Of a DNA stretch of 64,000 nt, positions 19,493-30,164 are shown piece after piece. This stretch comes from Pectinophora gossypiella (Eukaryota; Arthropoda; Insecta; Lepidoptera; Gelechiidae), in contig NC_065421.1 in the NCBI RefSeq assembly GCF_024362695.1, positions 9,052,598-9,116,597 on the forward strand, read 5' to 3'. The notes below the pieces were generated by a model. It did no database searches. It saw only the letters and a program-made list of their open reading frames with translations, and was not told where the DNA came from. Made by a program: the position numbers and the translations under genes. Each line of letters opens with the position of its first letter. Positions within the stretch are counted from its first letter, which is position 1.

Positions 19493-19640
19493 ATAACGGG
19501 TTCTTACCGCGTTTGAATCAGGGATATGAGACTCCCGATATTTCGACATAAACGTCTCATATCCCTGATTCAAACGCGGTAAGAACCCGTTATTATGTGT
19601 TTTAATTATGATAATAACCACGGAAACTTAAAACAATGTA
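19493..19640. repeat. Penelope-like terminal hairpin
   Basis: Forty-base arms (19493-19532 and 19554-19593) are exact inverses: ATAACGGGTTCTTACCGCG and so on, around a 21-base spacer. The arm is the terminal sequence of the Penelope-like fragment at 30241. The right side continues with the flank TAATAACCACGGAAAC also seen near 44370. Confidence 0.75.
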
Positions 19641-19739
19641 TAATACAACTCACGTCCGGATCCGGGTCCGGACACTCAACAGACAGAGACAGACAGACAT
19701 CATGCTCTCCCCCTTAGTCCTTAACGGCTTACCGGCATC

Positions 19740-19800
19740 ATCATCCTAGCATTAATATCTCGTATCTACAGGGTCCGCTTATCTAAGCTGAAGATTTGTT
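19740..19800 (-). repeat. SINE-C fragment
   Basis: ACAGGGTCCGCTTATCTAAG and AAGATTTGTTAGGTCC are the inverted tail of SINE-C. It is followed directly by repeat G. Confidence 0.5.
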
Positions 19801-19824
19801 AGGTCCTGAATACAAATGTTCTTA

Positions 19825-19978
19825 GACTTTTAATCGAAGACTTTCTCATATAAGCTATTTTACTATTTTAGAATAGTGCCCAGTGGTCTACACAACTATC
19901 GATAGTTTGTCTATCGTTAAAACCTGGAAAAAAAACAGGCACAATATCTAAAACGTCTTTTGATAGTATCGACTCATC
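19825..19978 (+). repeat. Repeat G, copy 2
   Basis: Same text and order as copy 1 two kilobases to the left, with small indels. Confidence 0.7.
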
Positions 19979-20312
19979 TCCTTAGCATTATCCCGTTTCT
20001 CACAGGGTCCGCTTACCTAACCTGAAGATTTGACAGGTCCGGTTTTTACAGAAACAACCTGTCTGACCTTCCAAACCGCGAAAGAAAACCAGCCCAATAC
20101 AGGTTAGGTCATAGACCTCCGAAACGCATTTCTCGGGAATATCGGTTTCCTCGCGATATTTTGCCTTTTTCGCTGAGCACGTGATAATAATTTATGAGCC
20201 AAATTTGAATTCGAAATTCATTGGTTTGGGCCTGTGGTGGGATTTGAATCTGCGACCTCACAATGCGAGTCAAAAGTTTTTCCAATTGGGCTACCACGAC
20301 TCACATTTTGAT
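19979..20312 (-). mobile_element. SINE-C, full-length copy
   Basis: On the minus strand the tRNA-like head reads GTGGTAGCCCAATTGG and then GGTCGCAGATTCAAATCC. The body carries TCACGTGCTCAGCG and CCTAACCTGTATTGGGCTGG. The tail GGTTAGGTAAGCGGACCCTG closes it. The B box has diverged, so it is unlikely to be active. Confidence 0.75.
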
Positions 20313-20314
20313 AT

Positions 20315-20810
20315 CAATGAAAAATAAACTTCATTACCAATGTCCTGATGACCTGACCTGACAGCTTAGCACGTCTTGATGTTTTAACATTTTATGTCCT
20401 TTTAAATTGCTAAAACTCGAAACTGTCTTCATGCTAATCTATCCATATTAAAATTCCATCGACTACACCCAAATTGTATGACGTGTCTATTCTTAAAACG
20501 GCGGGCAAGCCTTTAATGTGTGATTTATTACCTATGGGTTTTTCCATTCTGTTGACCGGTATCTACTCTTCGTCAAATGTATACAATTTATTATTATAAT
20601 TTCCGAAGGCCTCAGGTACTTGGGATTATTGATTGACTAATATTTAAGTTGAATTAGACTCCGAGTGACGTCATTCGGGTTCATGTGGAGTCATCGCGGA
20701 TGTTAGAATAATTCAAGACCTGTGTTTACATTGGAACAGTGTTTAGCCTCATACTTACATTAACATAATTATAAGTATTCGCTTGTTTATTTTTTTTCTT
20801 ACGTAAGAAT
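20315..20810. other. Unassigned stretch
   Basis: No family recognised. Confidence 0.4.
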
Positions 20811-20814
20811 GACC

Positions 20815-20945
20815 GAAAATATCTTGCACACACAGGTTGATCATCCGATTTTGAGTTCGTCCGAAAACATTTGGCTCTTTGTGCCTTGTAAAACACGGAT
20901 CGTTAACCAAACTAGGGATCACAAGGTAATTTTTATGAATCAGAA
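20815..20945 (-). repeat. Degraded SINE-A remnant
   Basis: CACGGATCGTTAACCAAACT AGGGATCACAAGG and GGTTGATCATCCGATT loosely match inverted SINE-A. Confidence 0.4.
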
Positions 20946-20949
20946 TCAA

Positions 20950-21245
20950 AATCATTTATTCAACATGATTATCATAGATAAACTTGTTGAAGGTCAATTT
21001 AACATTTTTGAATTTACGTAGTTTCGCAAGCTGTTATGGCTGAGTAGAAAAGCAACATCTTTTAAATCAATGTAGGTATACATTACAAGTTATTTAATAA
21101 CTAGAGAAACACATTAAATACGAGGCATTTTTTTATCATTTAGATAATCACTAATCTTATAATCCTTTTTTACGTAAAGTAAGCTTACAATGAGCTTGAA
21201 ATTTATTTTCTGACAGATTCAAAATACTGTCTGTATTTTATGGTA
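20950..21245. other. Unassigned stretch
   Basis: Nothing recognised. Confidence 0.4.
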
Positions 21246-21251
21246 AAAATG

Positions 21252-21415
21252 ATATGAATATCCCCACCAGACTAAGAACCTCCAGATCATGAGCCCAGTA
21301 CTATGAATAAAATAGAATATACTTAAATTGTTTATTATAAAAGGACCACACACAAAGACAAGACATAGGAGGATGTTCATTAGAATGATCATACTTAACC
21401 ACTAGACAAGGAGTA
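21252..21415 (-). repeat. SINE-B head split by a LINE tail
   Basis: CCTCCAGATCATGAGCCCAG at the left and TTAACCACTAGACAAGGAG at the right are two halves of an inverted SINE-B head. Between them is TTTATTATAAAAGGACC, the tail seen at 9757. Confidence 0.5.
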
Positions 21416-21431
21416 TCATCATGATATTTTC

Positions 21432-21655
21432 ATACGTAACAGTGACTAGAAAAGGCAGATCTAGAAGGACGTACATTGACCAAATTGAGGGTGCGCTTAG
21501 AACAGGTTTAGAATGGTCTTTGAAACCGCGTGCGGTGTATGAAACTATTGATAAATGTAGAGGAAGCAAGAGAAGTATCGAAGAAATACTCGAAGAAAAT
21601 GTAATTACATAGTGTCTGCTGTTTACCCTGGTGGGAAATAAGCGTGAGTATATTA
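21432..21655 (+). pseudogene. RTE tail-2 C-terminus
   Basis: Reads GRSRRTYIDQIEG and onward, then drifts from the consensus at 57848 (substitutions at RACMK and beyond). An in-frame stop follows at about 21612, and the 3' flank has the expected GGGAAATAAGCGTGAG. It is an old C-terminal fragment. Confidence 0.65.
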
Positions 21656-21659
21656 TTTA

Positions 21660-21990
21660 GAGCTATTAGGTTAGAGCGTTAGGCTCACGATCTGGAGGTC
21701 CGGGTTCGATTCCCGATGGGGACATTGTCGAAATCATTTTGTGAGACTGTCCTTTGTTTGGTAAAGACTTTTCAGGCTTGAATCACCTGATTGTCCGAAA
21801 AAGTAAGATGATTCCGTGCTTCGGAGGGCACGTTAAGCCGTTGGTCCCGGCTATTAGCCGTAAAAACACCTCCACCAACCCGCATTGGAGCAGCGTGGTG
21901 GAGTATGCTCCATACCCCCTCCGGTTGATTGAGGGGAGGCCTGTGCCCAGCAGTGGGACGTATATAGGCTGTTGATGATGATGATGATGA
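21660..21990 (+). mobile_element. SINE-B, near-complete copy
   Basis: The head has TTAGAGCGTTAGGCTCACG and GGGTTCGATTCCCGATGGG. The body has GCCGTTGGTCCCGGCTATTA. The tail has CAGTGGGACGTATATAGGC and a GATGATGATG repeat. All pol III boxes look intact. Confidence 0.8.
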
Positions 21991-21994
21991 TATT

Positions 21995-22590
21995 ATATAA
22001 TGTATCTCGACAAATCCTTTAATAACAGTTCGGTCAGGCCTTTCTCAGAATAATATAATCTGCGGCGATGTCTGAGGGAGCATTTAATCAACATAATAGT
22101 CCCAAATTCAGTTACCGTTAAACTTCTAAAATTTGACGAAATGGAAATATTCAAGAGCTCGATTGAAAGTTTTGGTAATCCAATATTTTCATACTTCAAG
22201 AGTGAAATCCTTTAAGCGATTTCTTAAGTAGAGCTTAGGGATGAAATTTAAATTGGTAATTTCTGCCAATTTTACCTTTGAATGAATTTACTAGGTATTT
22301 ATTAGCTGAAATATTCTGCCAATTTGTAAGGCTTTATCTGGAAATTATTCGTGCGGACAATATCTATTTCTAGGTATAAGTACTTATTAATAATTTTGCG
22401 TTACACCTCTTCCGTTGAATTCCACGTAATGAGTACGTGTGACTGTATAATTATTGAGTGTGGTGATAAAAGCCGCAAATTGTGGAATGAACAATTATGC
22501 CAATACAAATACTCTGAACTTCTGAAGTAACAAATATACCACATATAAATACATACACATTAGGGGTCACATTTGAAACTACAGTTTTCA
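21995..22590. other. Unassigned AT-rich stretch
   Basis: A weak internal repetition of TTCTGCCAATTT near 22260 and 22315. No gene. Confidence 0.4.
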
Positions 22591-22657
22591 TTAAGTTGCC
22601 AAAAAACCTTGCACTTTTTCTGTTGGTAGTTACCTCTTTAAGTTCCATGGTTGTAAG

Positions 22658-22745
22658 CTTCTTCTTCTTCTATCGTGTGGGTCGTGAGGTGGATTACCAA
22701 CCTCAACCCTGTTGTCAGGGTAATATTGAGCCACCAATGGCCCCT
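22658..22745 (-). repeat. SINE-A tail fragment
   Basis: TCGTGTGGGTCGTGAGGTGG and ATTACCAACCTCAACCCTG: inverted tail only, the shortest SINE-A here. Confidence 0.65.
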
Positions 22746-22749
22746 GAGC

Positions 22750-22935
22750 CCCGTTTTTCCAGTCCATACACTCAATTATTTGTATTTCTCGTGTATGTTG
22801 TTTTTTTATTATGTGTTTTGATTGTAAGTTATGTGTTACTCCGTGTTTTATATTATATATTTGTTATTTGTTTTATATTTGTTACTGTGGTGTCCCTTTA
22901 TAATAAACCTTTCTTTCTTTCTTTCTTTTCAGCGA
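22750..22935 (+). repeat. LINE 3' end with (CTTT)n
   Basis: GTGTCCCTTTATAATAAACC followed by CTTTCTTTCTTTCTTTTC. It is a plausible retroposon tail; no coding part. Confidence 0.4.
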
Positions 22936-23122
22936 CATGCACACGAACTACGTAGACGCGACAAACACAGCGGGCTTCCAATAGACGTACGACGTTTATC
23001 TATGCAGACAGCATAAGCCGCGGCTATTGGTCGAAGCTTGCTTTATTTATTGTCGCTTTGACATAGATAGCGCAACACAGCGTGGCTGGAATGGACAAGT
23101 GGTGAATGCCATCAGAGGCAAA

Positions 23123-23300
23123 TAATAATAATAATAATAATAATCTTTATTGAACATAGGCTTACAATTTTACATTAATAAAAATATAGACAACTATAAT
23201 AAGACCAATTACTCTAGATATGCGGCGGTCCCTGCACTAAGCTCAGCTTGTATCGCAGGGGCCAGAGTACGATTTTAGGTACATACGTTCACGACTATAT
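23123..23300 (-). repeat. LINE 3' end with (AAT)n
   Basis: Nine AAT units then CTTTATTGAACATAGGCTTA and CAGCTTGTATCGCAGGGGC. The form and text match a minus-strand LINE 3' UTR familiar from Lepidoptera. Confidence 0.5.
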
Positions 23301-23670
23301 CCCAATTGGCGTAGTTAGAGGTACATTTATAGATATATTTACGTATATAAACCAAATCAACGGGGTTATAAATCAACGGGGTAACGCTGCGAGCGTAATA
23401 GGCACATTCGGTCGAGAGGTGGTAAAAGGGAGCATTTGTAATTGAGCCTACTTGCGTGTACTTTTGTTTCTTTTTGTTTTTTAGTTTTAGTAGTCTAGTT
23501 TTAATTATTTGTAATGTTAAGATTAAGAATATTTAATTGTTAAGTTTATATTTGTAAAAAAATATATTTCTTTGTTTAATAAATATTTTATACCCATTGT
23601 AATTCAAATTCAGTTACAGATTTATGTTATGTAACAAATTCATGTAAATATACCCAAATAAACATAAGAT
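23300..23670. other. Unassigned AT-rich stretch
   Basis: No family recognised. Confidence 0.4.
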
Positions 23671-23679
23671 AAACAGGAT

Positions 23680-24060
23680 ATCTACCTCCCACTGCTCGGC
23701 ATAGGCCTCTCCATACATTTAGTTGGGGCTGGGGGTATAGAATAAAGAATAATACTACGGATAGAACGGACACTCTCCGCCCGCACCAATTCGTTTCGCG
23801 CAAGTTAGATTTACCTCACCTCCTCTGCGTGTCAGTTTAGTCTAAGTGGGTGTAAGTCGCTAAGATGTAAGTGGGCTCCCACTTACATCTTAGCACGCGG
23901 ACTGTCTTAAGCGGACTTAGGCGGTAAGATACGCACGCGATTAGAATGAGATATTTTTATGGAGTGTCCGGGGTGTGCAGGGGGTATGGAACATACTCCA
24001 CGGCGCTGCTCCACTGCCACCTGGTGCAATATTTGGGCTAATAGACAACCCATTCGCCTA
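23680..24060 (-). repeat. SINE-B-like tail, split by E
   Basis: CCCACTGCTCGGCATAGGCC before E and GGAACATACTCCACGGCGC after it are one inverted SINE-B-like body. GGGGGTAT lies on both sides of E. Confidence 0.6.
23739..23979 (+). mobile_element. E element, copy with extra hairpin
   Basis: Flanked by GGGGGTAT (23731-23738 and 23980-23987). It shares AATAATACTACGG, CACTCTCCGC and GTGTCCGGGGTGTG with the 208-bp copies at 30822 and 59113. Its middle differs and contains CTAAGATGTAAGTGGG, followed by its exact inverse. No terminal inverted repeats and no poly-A. Confidence 0.6.
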
Positions 24061-24192
24061 AGCTTTTTATCCGTCCGAGCGCCTCCGACTTTTTTTTCGA
24101 GATACAGTAGCGGCGTGGTACTATGTTACGTCGCAAAAAAAATATTGTTAGAACACGAACCTTGGCATGGTTAATCCCACTAGATGGTTATG

Positions 24193-24391
24193 CAGGATGT
24201 TAGTGCCATCGTAACGAAAACTTTGAGGAATGATTGAGACCATGATTCTGAGTTCAGGAACTGAAAATAATTAAAAAAAAAAAACAAAATAATTCATGAA
24301 TTTTCCGATTGAAAATTCCACTTGATATCAACTCAGAATCATGGTCTGAACCATACCCCTCAGTATTCGTTACGAGGTCACTAACACCCTG
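24193..24391. mobile_element. MITE-2, single-unit copy
   Basis: CAGGATGTTAGTGCCATCG to CACTAACACCCTG, one foldback. The left arm has lost part of its inner half. Confidence 0.7.
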
Positions 24392-24394
24392 TAT

Positions 24395-24790
24395 AGACCC
24401 ACAAAAGGGGATAAATAATTATTTGACCTGAAGCAGTAAATCGCGTTTGAAGAAATAAATGGCATGCATATGCATTATTGTACTAAATTAACTAATGAAA
24501 TTTAATTAATAACTCATTGCGTGTTGCATTTTGAAATAACTAATAGCTTAACGATACTTGTGCTTTCAAAAAAAAAAAAAAAAAAGCTTTCGTAGACTAC
24601 TTACCTACGTGGAACTTCGGGTTAATCCTATTACAAATTCAAAACGTACTTTGGCTTCAGCATAACTTGTTGTTTACTTCATTGGGCACGTCAGAAGAAT
24701 TAGAGTTCTACCGTACTAGCACACCGAGTTTGCGCCAACACCAGCGCGAAATTATTCGGAATTTGGTGAAAAAGATCCCATCAGAGTCGA
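24395..24790. other. Unassigned stretch
   Basis: Includes a 19-A run near 24570. No family recognised. Confidence 0.4.
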
Positions 24791-24794
24791 TTAT

Positions 24795-24975
24795 TTTTTT
24801 CAAATATTTTTCCTCTCAGACGACGCCCTGAGCCGAGGTTCGCGTCCAACTGGGCACCCTCAAGCCTGTTGTCTTCAACGTTGTACCGGGTGAGAGGAGT
24901 GAGTGAGGGCGGGTGATTTGTCCGGCCAAGTAGTTAATGCTATCTGCGGCAAATCTACAATAAGCCACGTAAAAA
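24795..24975 (+). mobile_element. Retro-F, truncated copy
   Basis: CAGACGACGCCCTGAGCCG to CTACAATAAGCCACG then an A run, in plus orientation. The 5' end lies inside the longer copies. Confidence 0.7.
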
Positions 24976-25044
24976 AAAAAGTTGAACAAGATTGTTGAGG
25001 TAAGTAGATATCTTTTATACAACTACACATATTTAGTCACTGGG

Positions 25045-25490
25045 ATCTATGGTCCACCGGCCTGCTTCTCAATCGGGATGCGTTGGTTCGAACCCCGGTA
25101 TCAGATTTGCACCAATGAGTTATTACGTAAAATCTTTAAAAGTGCCGTTTTCACTAGCACAGTTGGCTCGACCATTATAGACGGCGATACCACCTATCAC
25201 GTTGGTCTAACAGAAAGCTCATCTTGTCATAGATGTGTAGAAAAATACGGAAGAACAGTAATCACACTTATTTATTCTGGTATCAAGAAAATAACACTTA
25301 ACTTGGTAAACACGTCCGATGTCGACAAGGTCCCCAACGCAAGAGAGCGTGTATCAATCCGTCCGATTTGACAACCCCATTTTTGTGTTGCCATTTATAG
25401 AAAAATGTTTTATAACTGTCAACGAACTATTCAGTCTAACAGATGTATCTTTGACTACTCCAATGGAATATAGTCATGAGCTTATGTTAT
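25045..25490 (+). mobile_element. SINE-H copy with unrelated middle
   Basis: The head GGTTCGAACCCCGGTATCAG carries a clean B box, followed by GACTTGCACCAATGAG-like text. About 200 bases after GAAAGCTCATCTTG do not match other SINE-H copies, then GTCATGAGCTTATGTTAT resumes. Probably an insertion of unknown type. Confidence 0.6.
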
Positions 25491-25511
25491 AGGTACTTAC
25501 ACATTTTTTTA

Positions 25512-26175
25512 CTGTGCAAGCTGTGCGTTTCCGGAACTCCTTACCTGCTTTCATCAGAGTCGCTAACTCTCTTCAGAGCTTCAAAAACCAGTTGCGACCT
25601 CATTGTTGGCATCCCCAACATTTTGGTTTTTTAATTATTATTTAAGTATGGCAATACTGTAACACTCTCCTTTTTCTAATGGTGAATATTACACGCGATT
25701 CTCCAAACTTCGGGCTTTTGTCGTATTTTTAACCAGCACCCTATCCAAAGTTAAACACTCATTTTGAATCCTTATGTGGATATTCTTAAGATGATACTTT
25801 TATGTATGATGTATTTTATTGATTTCAATACTTGTTTTGTATGTGTGTGTGTATAGTCTATTATTTATTATTATAGTTTTCTTAGATTATGGTTAGGTAT
25901 ATTTTTAGTAATGGATTATATTATATTGAGTATTTATTAATATACTATTTACGTATAGTATAGAATATTTATTATGTTAACTTTAGTTTTACTTTTAGGT
26001 ATTTATTTTTTGATGCACCATCCCGCATCCAAGTTTGGAAATGTTTATTTCCTTTTTGCCTGGACGAAATTGCTCTAGAGCAACAAGGCCGCCCAGATTG
26101 TACTGTATTCATGTGTTATGTCTGATTGTTTAAATGTAGTTCTGTGCAAAGTATATTTGATTTTCTCGTTCATAA
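25512..26175 (+). pseudogene. LINE C-terminus plus 3' UTR (CR1/Jockey-like)
   Basis: Translation near 25515 gives VRFRNSLPAFIRVANSLQSF then KNQL. The pattern WNSLP...IR...SL..F...L is the usual C-terminal end of CR1/L2/Jockey-group RT proteins; here W is replaced by R. A long AT-rich 3' UTR follows, including GAGCAACAAGGCCGCCCAG and GTGCAAAGTATATTTG. No catalytic RT motif remains, and the clade is uncertain. Confidence 0.55.
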
Positions 26176-26179
26176 CATT

Positions 26180-26955
26180 TTGGTAGTTCCATGTGCATTG
26201 AACTTAAAAGTTGTGGAGCGCAAGCTTGCGCTTCGAGGAGAGCGGAAGGGTAACAGAGTACTCAAAGTTTTTAAAGGATTGCAAGTTACCTAGGAGACTT
26301 ATTAGTTTCTTAAAGTTGTCTGAATTGTCTACAAGATACATACATTAGGGAAACTTGTCCGTAATGCCTTCTGGAGCTGTTTGAAGACAACTTGCAAGCT
26401 GTTTGAGTTGTCTAAAGACTAGAATAATTGGGTGGTTTTGCAGGTCAAGGATAAATTATGAAATTCATTACAAAATAAAGACAGATCTAAAGGTAACATA
26501 AGAGTATTTTTTTCTATTTAACGTCCCTGCTTCCAATTACTGTGTGGGATGGTAAGGAAACGTTTGCAAAGTTTCCAAGACATTGACCTTTGAAATGAAC
26601 CCGGAATATTCTAATTCGGCTATTGAGGTGTTTGACCTGAACTACGAAATAAGATACAGAAAATGTAATTACCCACAAAAAATGCCTTGTACAAACTAAT
26701 CTCAACTCCATGTAGATATATTTTTTCTACAGTTTATAAATATTCGTCAGAGATTAAATAAACACTGATGTTGATCTGATGGTATTTTGATTATTCATTC
26801 ATGTAACGGATTTGTGTGAATTATTCTGTTTTTAGAGATCCGTATTAAAAAAAAAAAACAAGTAAATATACTTAATTATTTTTGGAATCTTGCAGCTTAG
26901 TCTTAATTTTACTATAAGTACCTATCATTACTTATATTAGTTATCAAAAGTTAGT
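26180..26955. other. Unassigned stretch
   Basis: AATAAAGACAGATCTAAA near 26475 is shared with 33990. Otherwise nothing recognised. Confidence 0.4.
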
Positions 26956-26957
26956 AC

Positions 26958-27140
26958 TTAGTTATTGGAGATGTCCTTAGAAAAGGTTTAGTACGTTCTA
27001 ACTCTGAACCTGCGTGCGTGTATGAAACGATTGATAAATTTGGAGGAAACAAGAGAAGTGTGTCGAGATCTAAGCAAATGGAATTCTCTAGTCTCTGCTT
27101 ACCCCGGTAGGACATAGACCGTGAGTTCATGTATATATCT
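26958..27140 (+). pseudogene. RTE tail-2 remnant
   Basis: GGAGATGTCCTTAGAAAAGG, GCGTGCGTGTATGAAACG and GAAGTGTGTCGAGATC follow the tail-2 coding order with substitutions. It ends in the usual CTCTGCTTACCCCGG. Confidence 0.65.
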
Positions 27141-27144
27141 ATAG

Positions 27145-27730
27145 TAATTCAAATAAAATATTTAAAAACACAAACAAGCAAAGCTCTCGTCTTTGATTTA
27201 ATATAATATATGTCGCCGTTTATGTGTCGCCATAATAACCCAAAAAGGGTTATATGTTATGATTATTATAAGTAGCTTGTTTATGAATTTTTACTAAACT
27301 TATTGTAGTGATGCCTCAGACGGCATTCCACCATGATGGTGAAGAATAAATATATTTCATTTCATTTCAGTTATTTGAAAAATGAAAATGTACGGAACAC
27401 TTGATTTAACGTATTAAGTTATGCTTGACCGTTGTTTTTTATCTTTAACCTGCTGAGTAATCGTCTAAGGCCATTTGGTAGGCTGACAGTCTGTGCAGGG
27501 GTTTTGAAATTGTTGATGTTGTGTGCGAATGGCACGTACTTTTGGAATAATTAATTACTCCTTCAAGAAGATGTATTACTATAGTATAGGTATAAGATTG
27601 GAGTAGGCTAGAGAGGGTAATGGTCCGTGAGGAGGAAGGGGTTTAGGTGAGTGATCACCAGGCTGCGGCCTTGTCATCTTGTTGATAAACGTTCGCTGGT
27701 TTATAGAACAACAAGATTAAATAATAAATA
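27145..27730. other. Unassigned stretch, possible LINE tail
   Basis: GAAGAATAAATATATTTCAT near 27340 looks like a LINE 3' end. No gene. Confidence 0.4.
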
Positions 27731-27734
27731 CATA

Positions 27735-27825
27735 GAATGATGAATGTGGAGGAAGCAAGAGAAGTGTGTCAGGATCGAAACAAATGGAATTCCATAGGCT
27801 TTGTTTACCCCGGTATGTATGTATG
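27735..27825 (+). pseudogene. RTE tail-2 fragment
   Basis: GATGAATGTGGAGGAAGC and GTGTGTCAGGATCGAAACAA encode MNVEEAREVCQDRNK, the core of tail-2. A TATG microsatellite follows. Confidence 0.65.
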
Positions 27826-27842
27826 TACAAACGTACTTGAAA

Positions 27843-27950
27843 CATCATCATCATCAATTTAAGAGCCACGCTCTTGTCGGTGCAGCATTTTCCATGCTAC
27901 TTTTTTAGGGAAAAATAGGGCAGTGGTTTCCCTCTTGCCTTCCGCCCCGC
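27843..27950 (-). pseudogene. RTE tail-1 variant
   Basis: AATTTAAGAGCCACGCTCTT joined to CAGTGGTTTCCCTCTTGCC. The same longer variant lies direct at 34618-34725. It is a distinct subfamily in which the tail follows different coding text. Confidence 0.6.
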
Positions 27951-28049
27951 AGTACTCTGTTTGACGCAAGTGGGATGGCGCCCAGAGAAGTCTATTACAA
28001 AGCCATACCTACTAGGGCTCCTGTCACAACACACATACTTACTTCACAC

Positions 28050-28352
28050 ATACTCACGTCCCACTGCTGGGCACAGGCCTCCTCTCAATCAACCGGAGCG
28101 TATGGAGCGTAGCCCACCACGCTGCTCCTCTGCGCTATTATAAAGGCAAATAGCCGGTACTAACGGCTTAACGTGCCCTCCAAAGCATGGAATCATTTTT
28201 CTTATTCAGACAATCCCGTGATTCAAGCCTGCAAAGTCCTAACCAAACAAAGGACAGTCTCACAAAGTGATTTCGACAATGTCCCCATCTGGAATCGAAT
28301 CCAGACCTCCAGATCGCGAGCCTAACGCTCTAACAACTAGACTATCGAGGTT
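28050..28352 (-). mobile_element. SINE-B copy
   Basis: CCCACTGCTGGGCACAGGCC to GACCTCCAGATCGCGAGCC: an almost complete inverted copy with small deletions in the body and substitutions in the B box. Confidence 0.75.
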
Positions 28353-28357
28353 GTTCC

Positions 28358-28465
28358 TGACACACGACTTCAGAAAAACCCACTCTCATCAAATCTTCAT
28401 ACACGCTCGTCGGTTTTCGCCTTGGCTTTTCCTGAATCCGTTCTCAATTTGATTAACTTACTTTA
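28358..28465 (-). repeat. LINE tail fragment
   Basis: CACTCTCATCAAATCTTCAT and CCTGAATCCGTTCTCAATTT, also partly present at 6965. Non-coding end only. Confidence 0.45.
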
Positions 28466-28675
28466 TCTAAGATATTTCCCGTCCTCATTTACATTCGCTT
28501 CTAGAAACGTACCGTTATAAAATAAAAATAAATAAAATGTTTCTTCTTTAATTTTATATAGGTACCAAGTCCCCAGGCATCCTCAGGAAGCAATTTTACT
28601 TGAGTTGGAGATGTATCTAGTGATATCAGACTTAAACACACAGACGAGTAAAGGAATGGTTAAGTAAGTAATCTT
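28466..28675. other. Unassigned stretch
   Basis: Nothing recognised. Confidence 0.4.
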
Positions 28676-28955
28676 CATTTATTCATAACATGACATAGCA
28701 TCATGCCTGTATCCCCAAAGGGGTAGGCAGAGGAGTACAGTTCATACACCCACTCCCCGCCAAATATGTTTAAGTAATGAACAAAAAAATAGCGTATCTA
28801 CTTCCATACATGTATGATGTATGATAGGCACAAACCAAATCCATGTATGATCCAAACATGGAGTTGAATTTAGTGATTTAAAACCCGAGGCAGGATCAAA
28901 CCCGTGACACTAAGTTGTAATTCACGCGTTCGCCGAACTGGGCTATCACGGATTT
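28676..28955 (-). mobile_element. SINE-D copy
   Basis: CATGCCTGTATCCCCAAAGG at the tail side. The inverted tRNA-like head reads CCGTGATAGCCCAGTTCGG then GTCACGGGTTTGATCC. An internal deletion removes the middle. Confidence 0.65.
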
Positions 28956-29011
28956 CTTTAATTAAGTAATTCTGTTTTTTTTTATTATAACGTAAAGGGT
29001 AACAGCCTATA

Positions 29012-29090
29012 CAGGGTGTTAGTAACGAAAACTTTAAGGGTGATTGAGCCCGTGATTCTGAGTTGATATCAAGTTGAGTCGCGAAGTCCC
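29012..29090. repeat. MITE-2 left half
   Basis: CAGGGTGTTAGTAACG and GATTCTGAGTTGATATCAAG; the right arm is absent. Confidence 0.6.
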
Positions 29091-29290
29091 AAAAATTACA
29101 AGTTACGGAATTTCTTACAGAGACGGTCGAATTGAGAACCTCCTCCTTTTTTGATGTCGGTAAAAAGATACACTCTGCCTCCTAAACTACATAGGTTTAC
29201 CTGTGTCTTAGTAAGCAGGATACATATAAGGCTTATATTTTTATAAGTACCTTAAAGTGTATAATTTAACGGAGTATATAATGTATTAGT
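29091..29290. other. Unassigned stretch
   Basis: Nothing recognised. Confidence 0.4.
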
Positions 29291-29295
29291 ATCTA

Positions 29296-29592
29296 CGTTG
29301 TCTAGTGATTAGAGCGATAGGCTCACGATCTGGAGGTCTGGGTTCGGTTCCCGATGGGAACATTGTCGAAATCACTTTGTGAGACTGTCCTTTCTTTGGT
29401 AAGATCATTGTAGGCATAAATCACATGAATGTCCAAGAAGTAAGATGATTCCGTGCTTCGGAGGGCACGTTAAGCAGTTGGTCCCGGCTATTAGCCGTAA
29501 AAAGCACCTGGCCCGACCCGTTAAGTATAGACCATAACCCTCTCCGGTTGGGGGCAGGCCTGTGCCCAGCAGTGGGACGTATATAGGCTGTT
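29296..29592 (+). mobile_element. SINE-B copy
   Basis: The head GTCTAGTGATTAGAGCG and GGGTTCGGTTCCCGATGG keep tRNA-like boxes. The body is shortened around CCGACCCG. The tail is GTGGGACGTATATAGGC. Confidence 0.75.
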
Positions 29593-29786
29593 TATGTTAT
29601 ATATCTCAAGAGGTGTGGGTGTGGCCAGTTATGGGTTAGGTAATGTATATGGGACAATTATAAGCCATTGCTTGACAATGCTGTTTCCTTGCGGTGGGAA
29701 CATGTTCAGCTATCAGACAGTAGTGGATCAAGGGGATAGGACGAGCATCAAGCAGCATCATATGGGTTTAGTTTCGACACTAAAGT

Positions 29787-30100
29787 CGAAACTAGACGGT
29801 GATCACACCCCGGACACTTCATACAAGACACCTCGTCTTCTTCTTCTATCGTGCGGGTTGTGAGGTGGATTACCAAGCCAACAACCCTGGTGTCATGGTT
29901 ACAATTGAGCCGCCAAAGGCCCTGACATGGCTCATGTAACGACTACTAACTTACATCAGTTAGTAGTAACCAGGACCAACGGCTCAAGACACCTCGTGTT
30001 ACACAGACACTACACATTGACGTTATCGTACACGCGCATCTGTGTGTGTGATATCCGACGCCCATACGATTAAAGACTAAACACCCCGTTCGAGTGCGAA
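29787..30100 (-). mobile_element. E element, split by SINE-A
   Basis: CACACCCCGGACACTTCATA, then after the SINE ACACTACACATTGACG and CATCTGTGTGTGTG. It breaks off at about 30100, where a MITE-2 begins. Confidence 0.65.
29837..29984 (-). mobile_element. SINE-A, truncated copy with target duplication
   Basis: Headless SINE-A flanked by exact CAAGACACCTCGT (29824-29836 and 29985-29997), 13 bp. This shows that SINE-A moves by LINE-type retroposition and has entered E. Confidence 0.85.
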
Positions 30101-30164
30101 TAGGTGTTAGTGACACCGTAACAAATAAGTACTTACTGAGAGAGATGATTCAGACCACAATAAG

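Noticed and set aside
22596..22955. 119-codon frame with hydrophobic stretches
   Set aside because: It runs through a SINE-A tail and a T-rich LINE 3' end; the apparent membrane segments come from poly-T.
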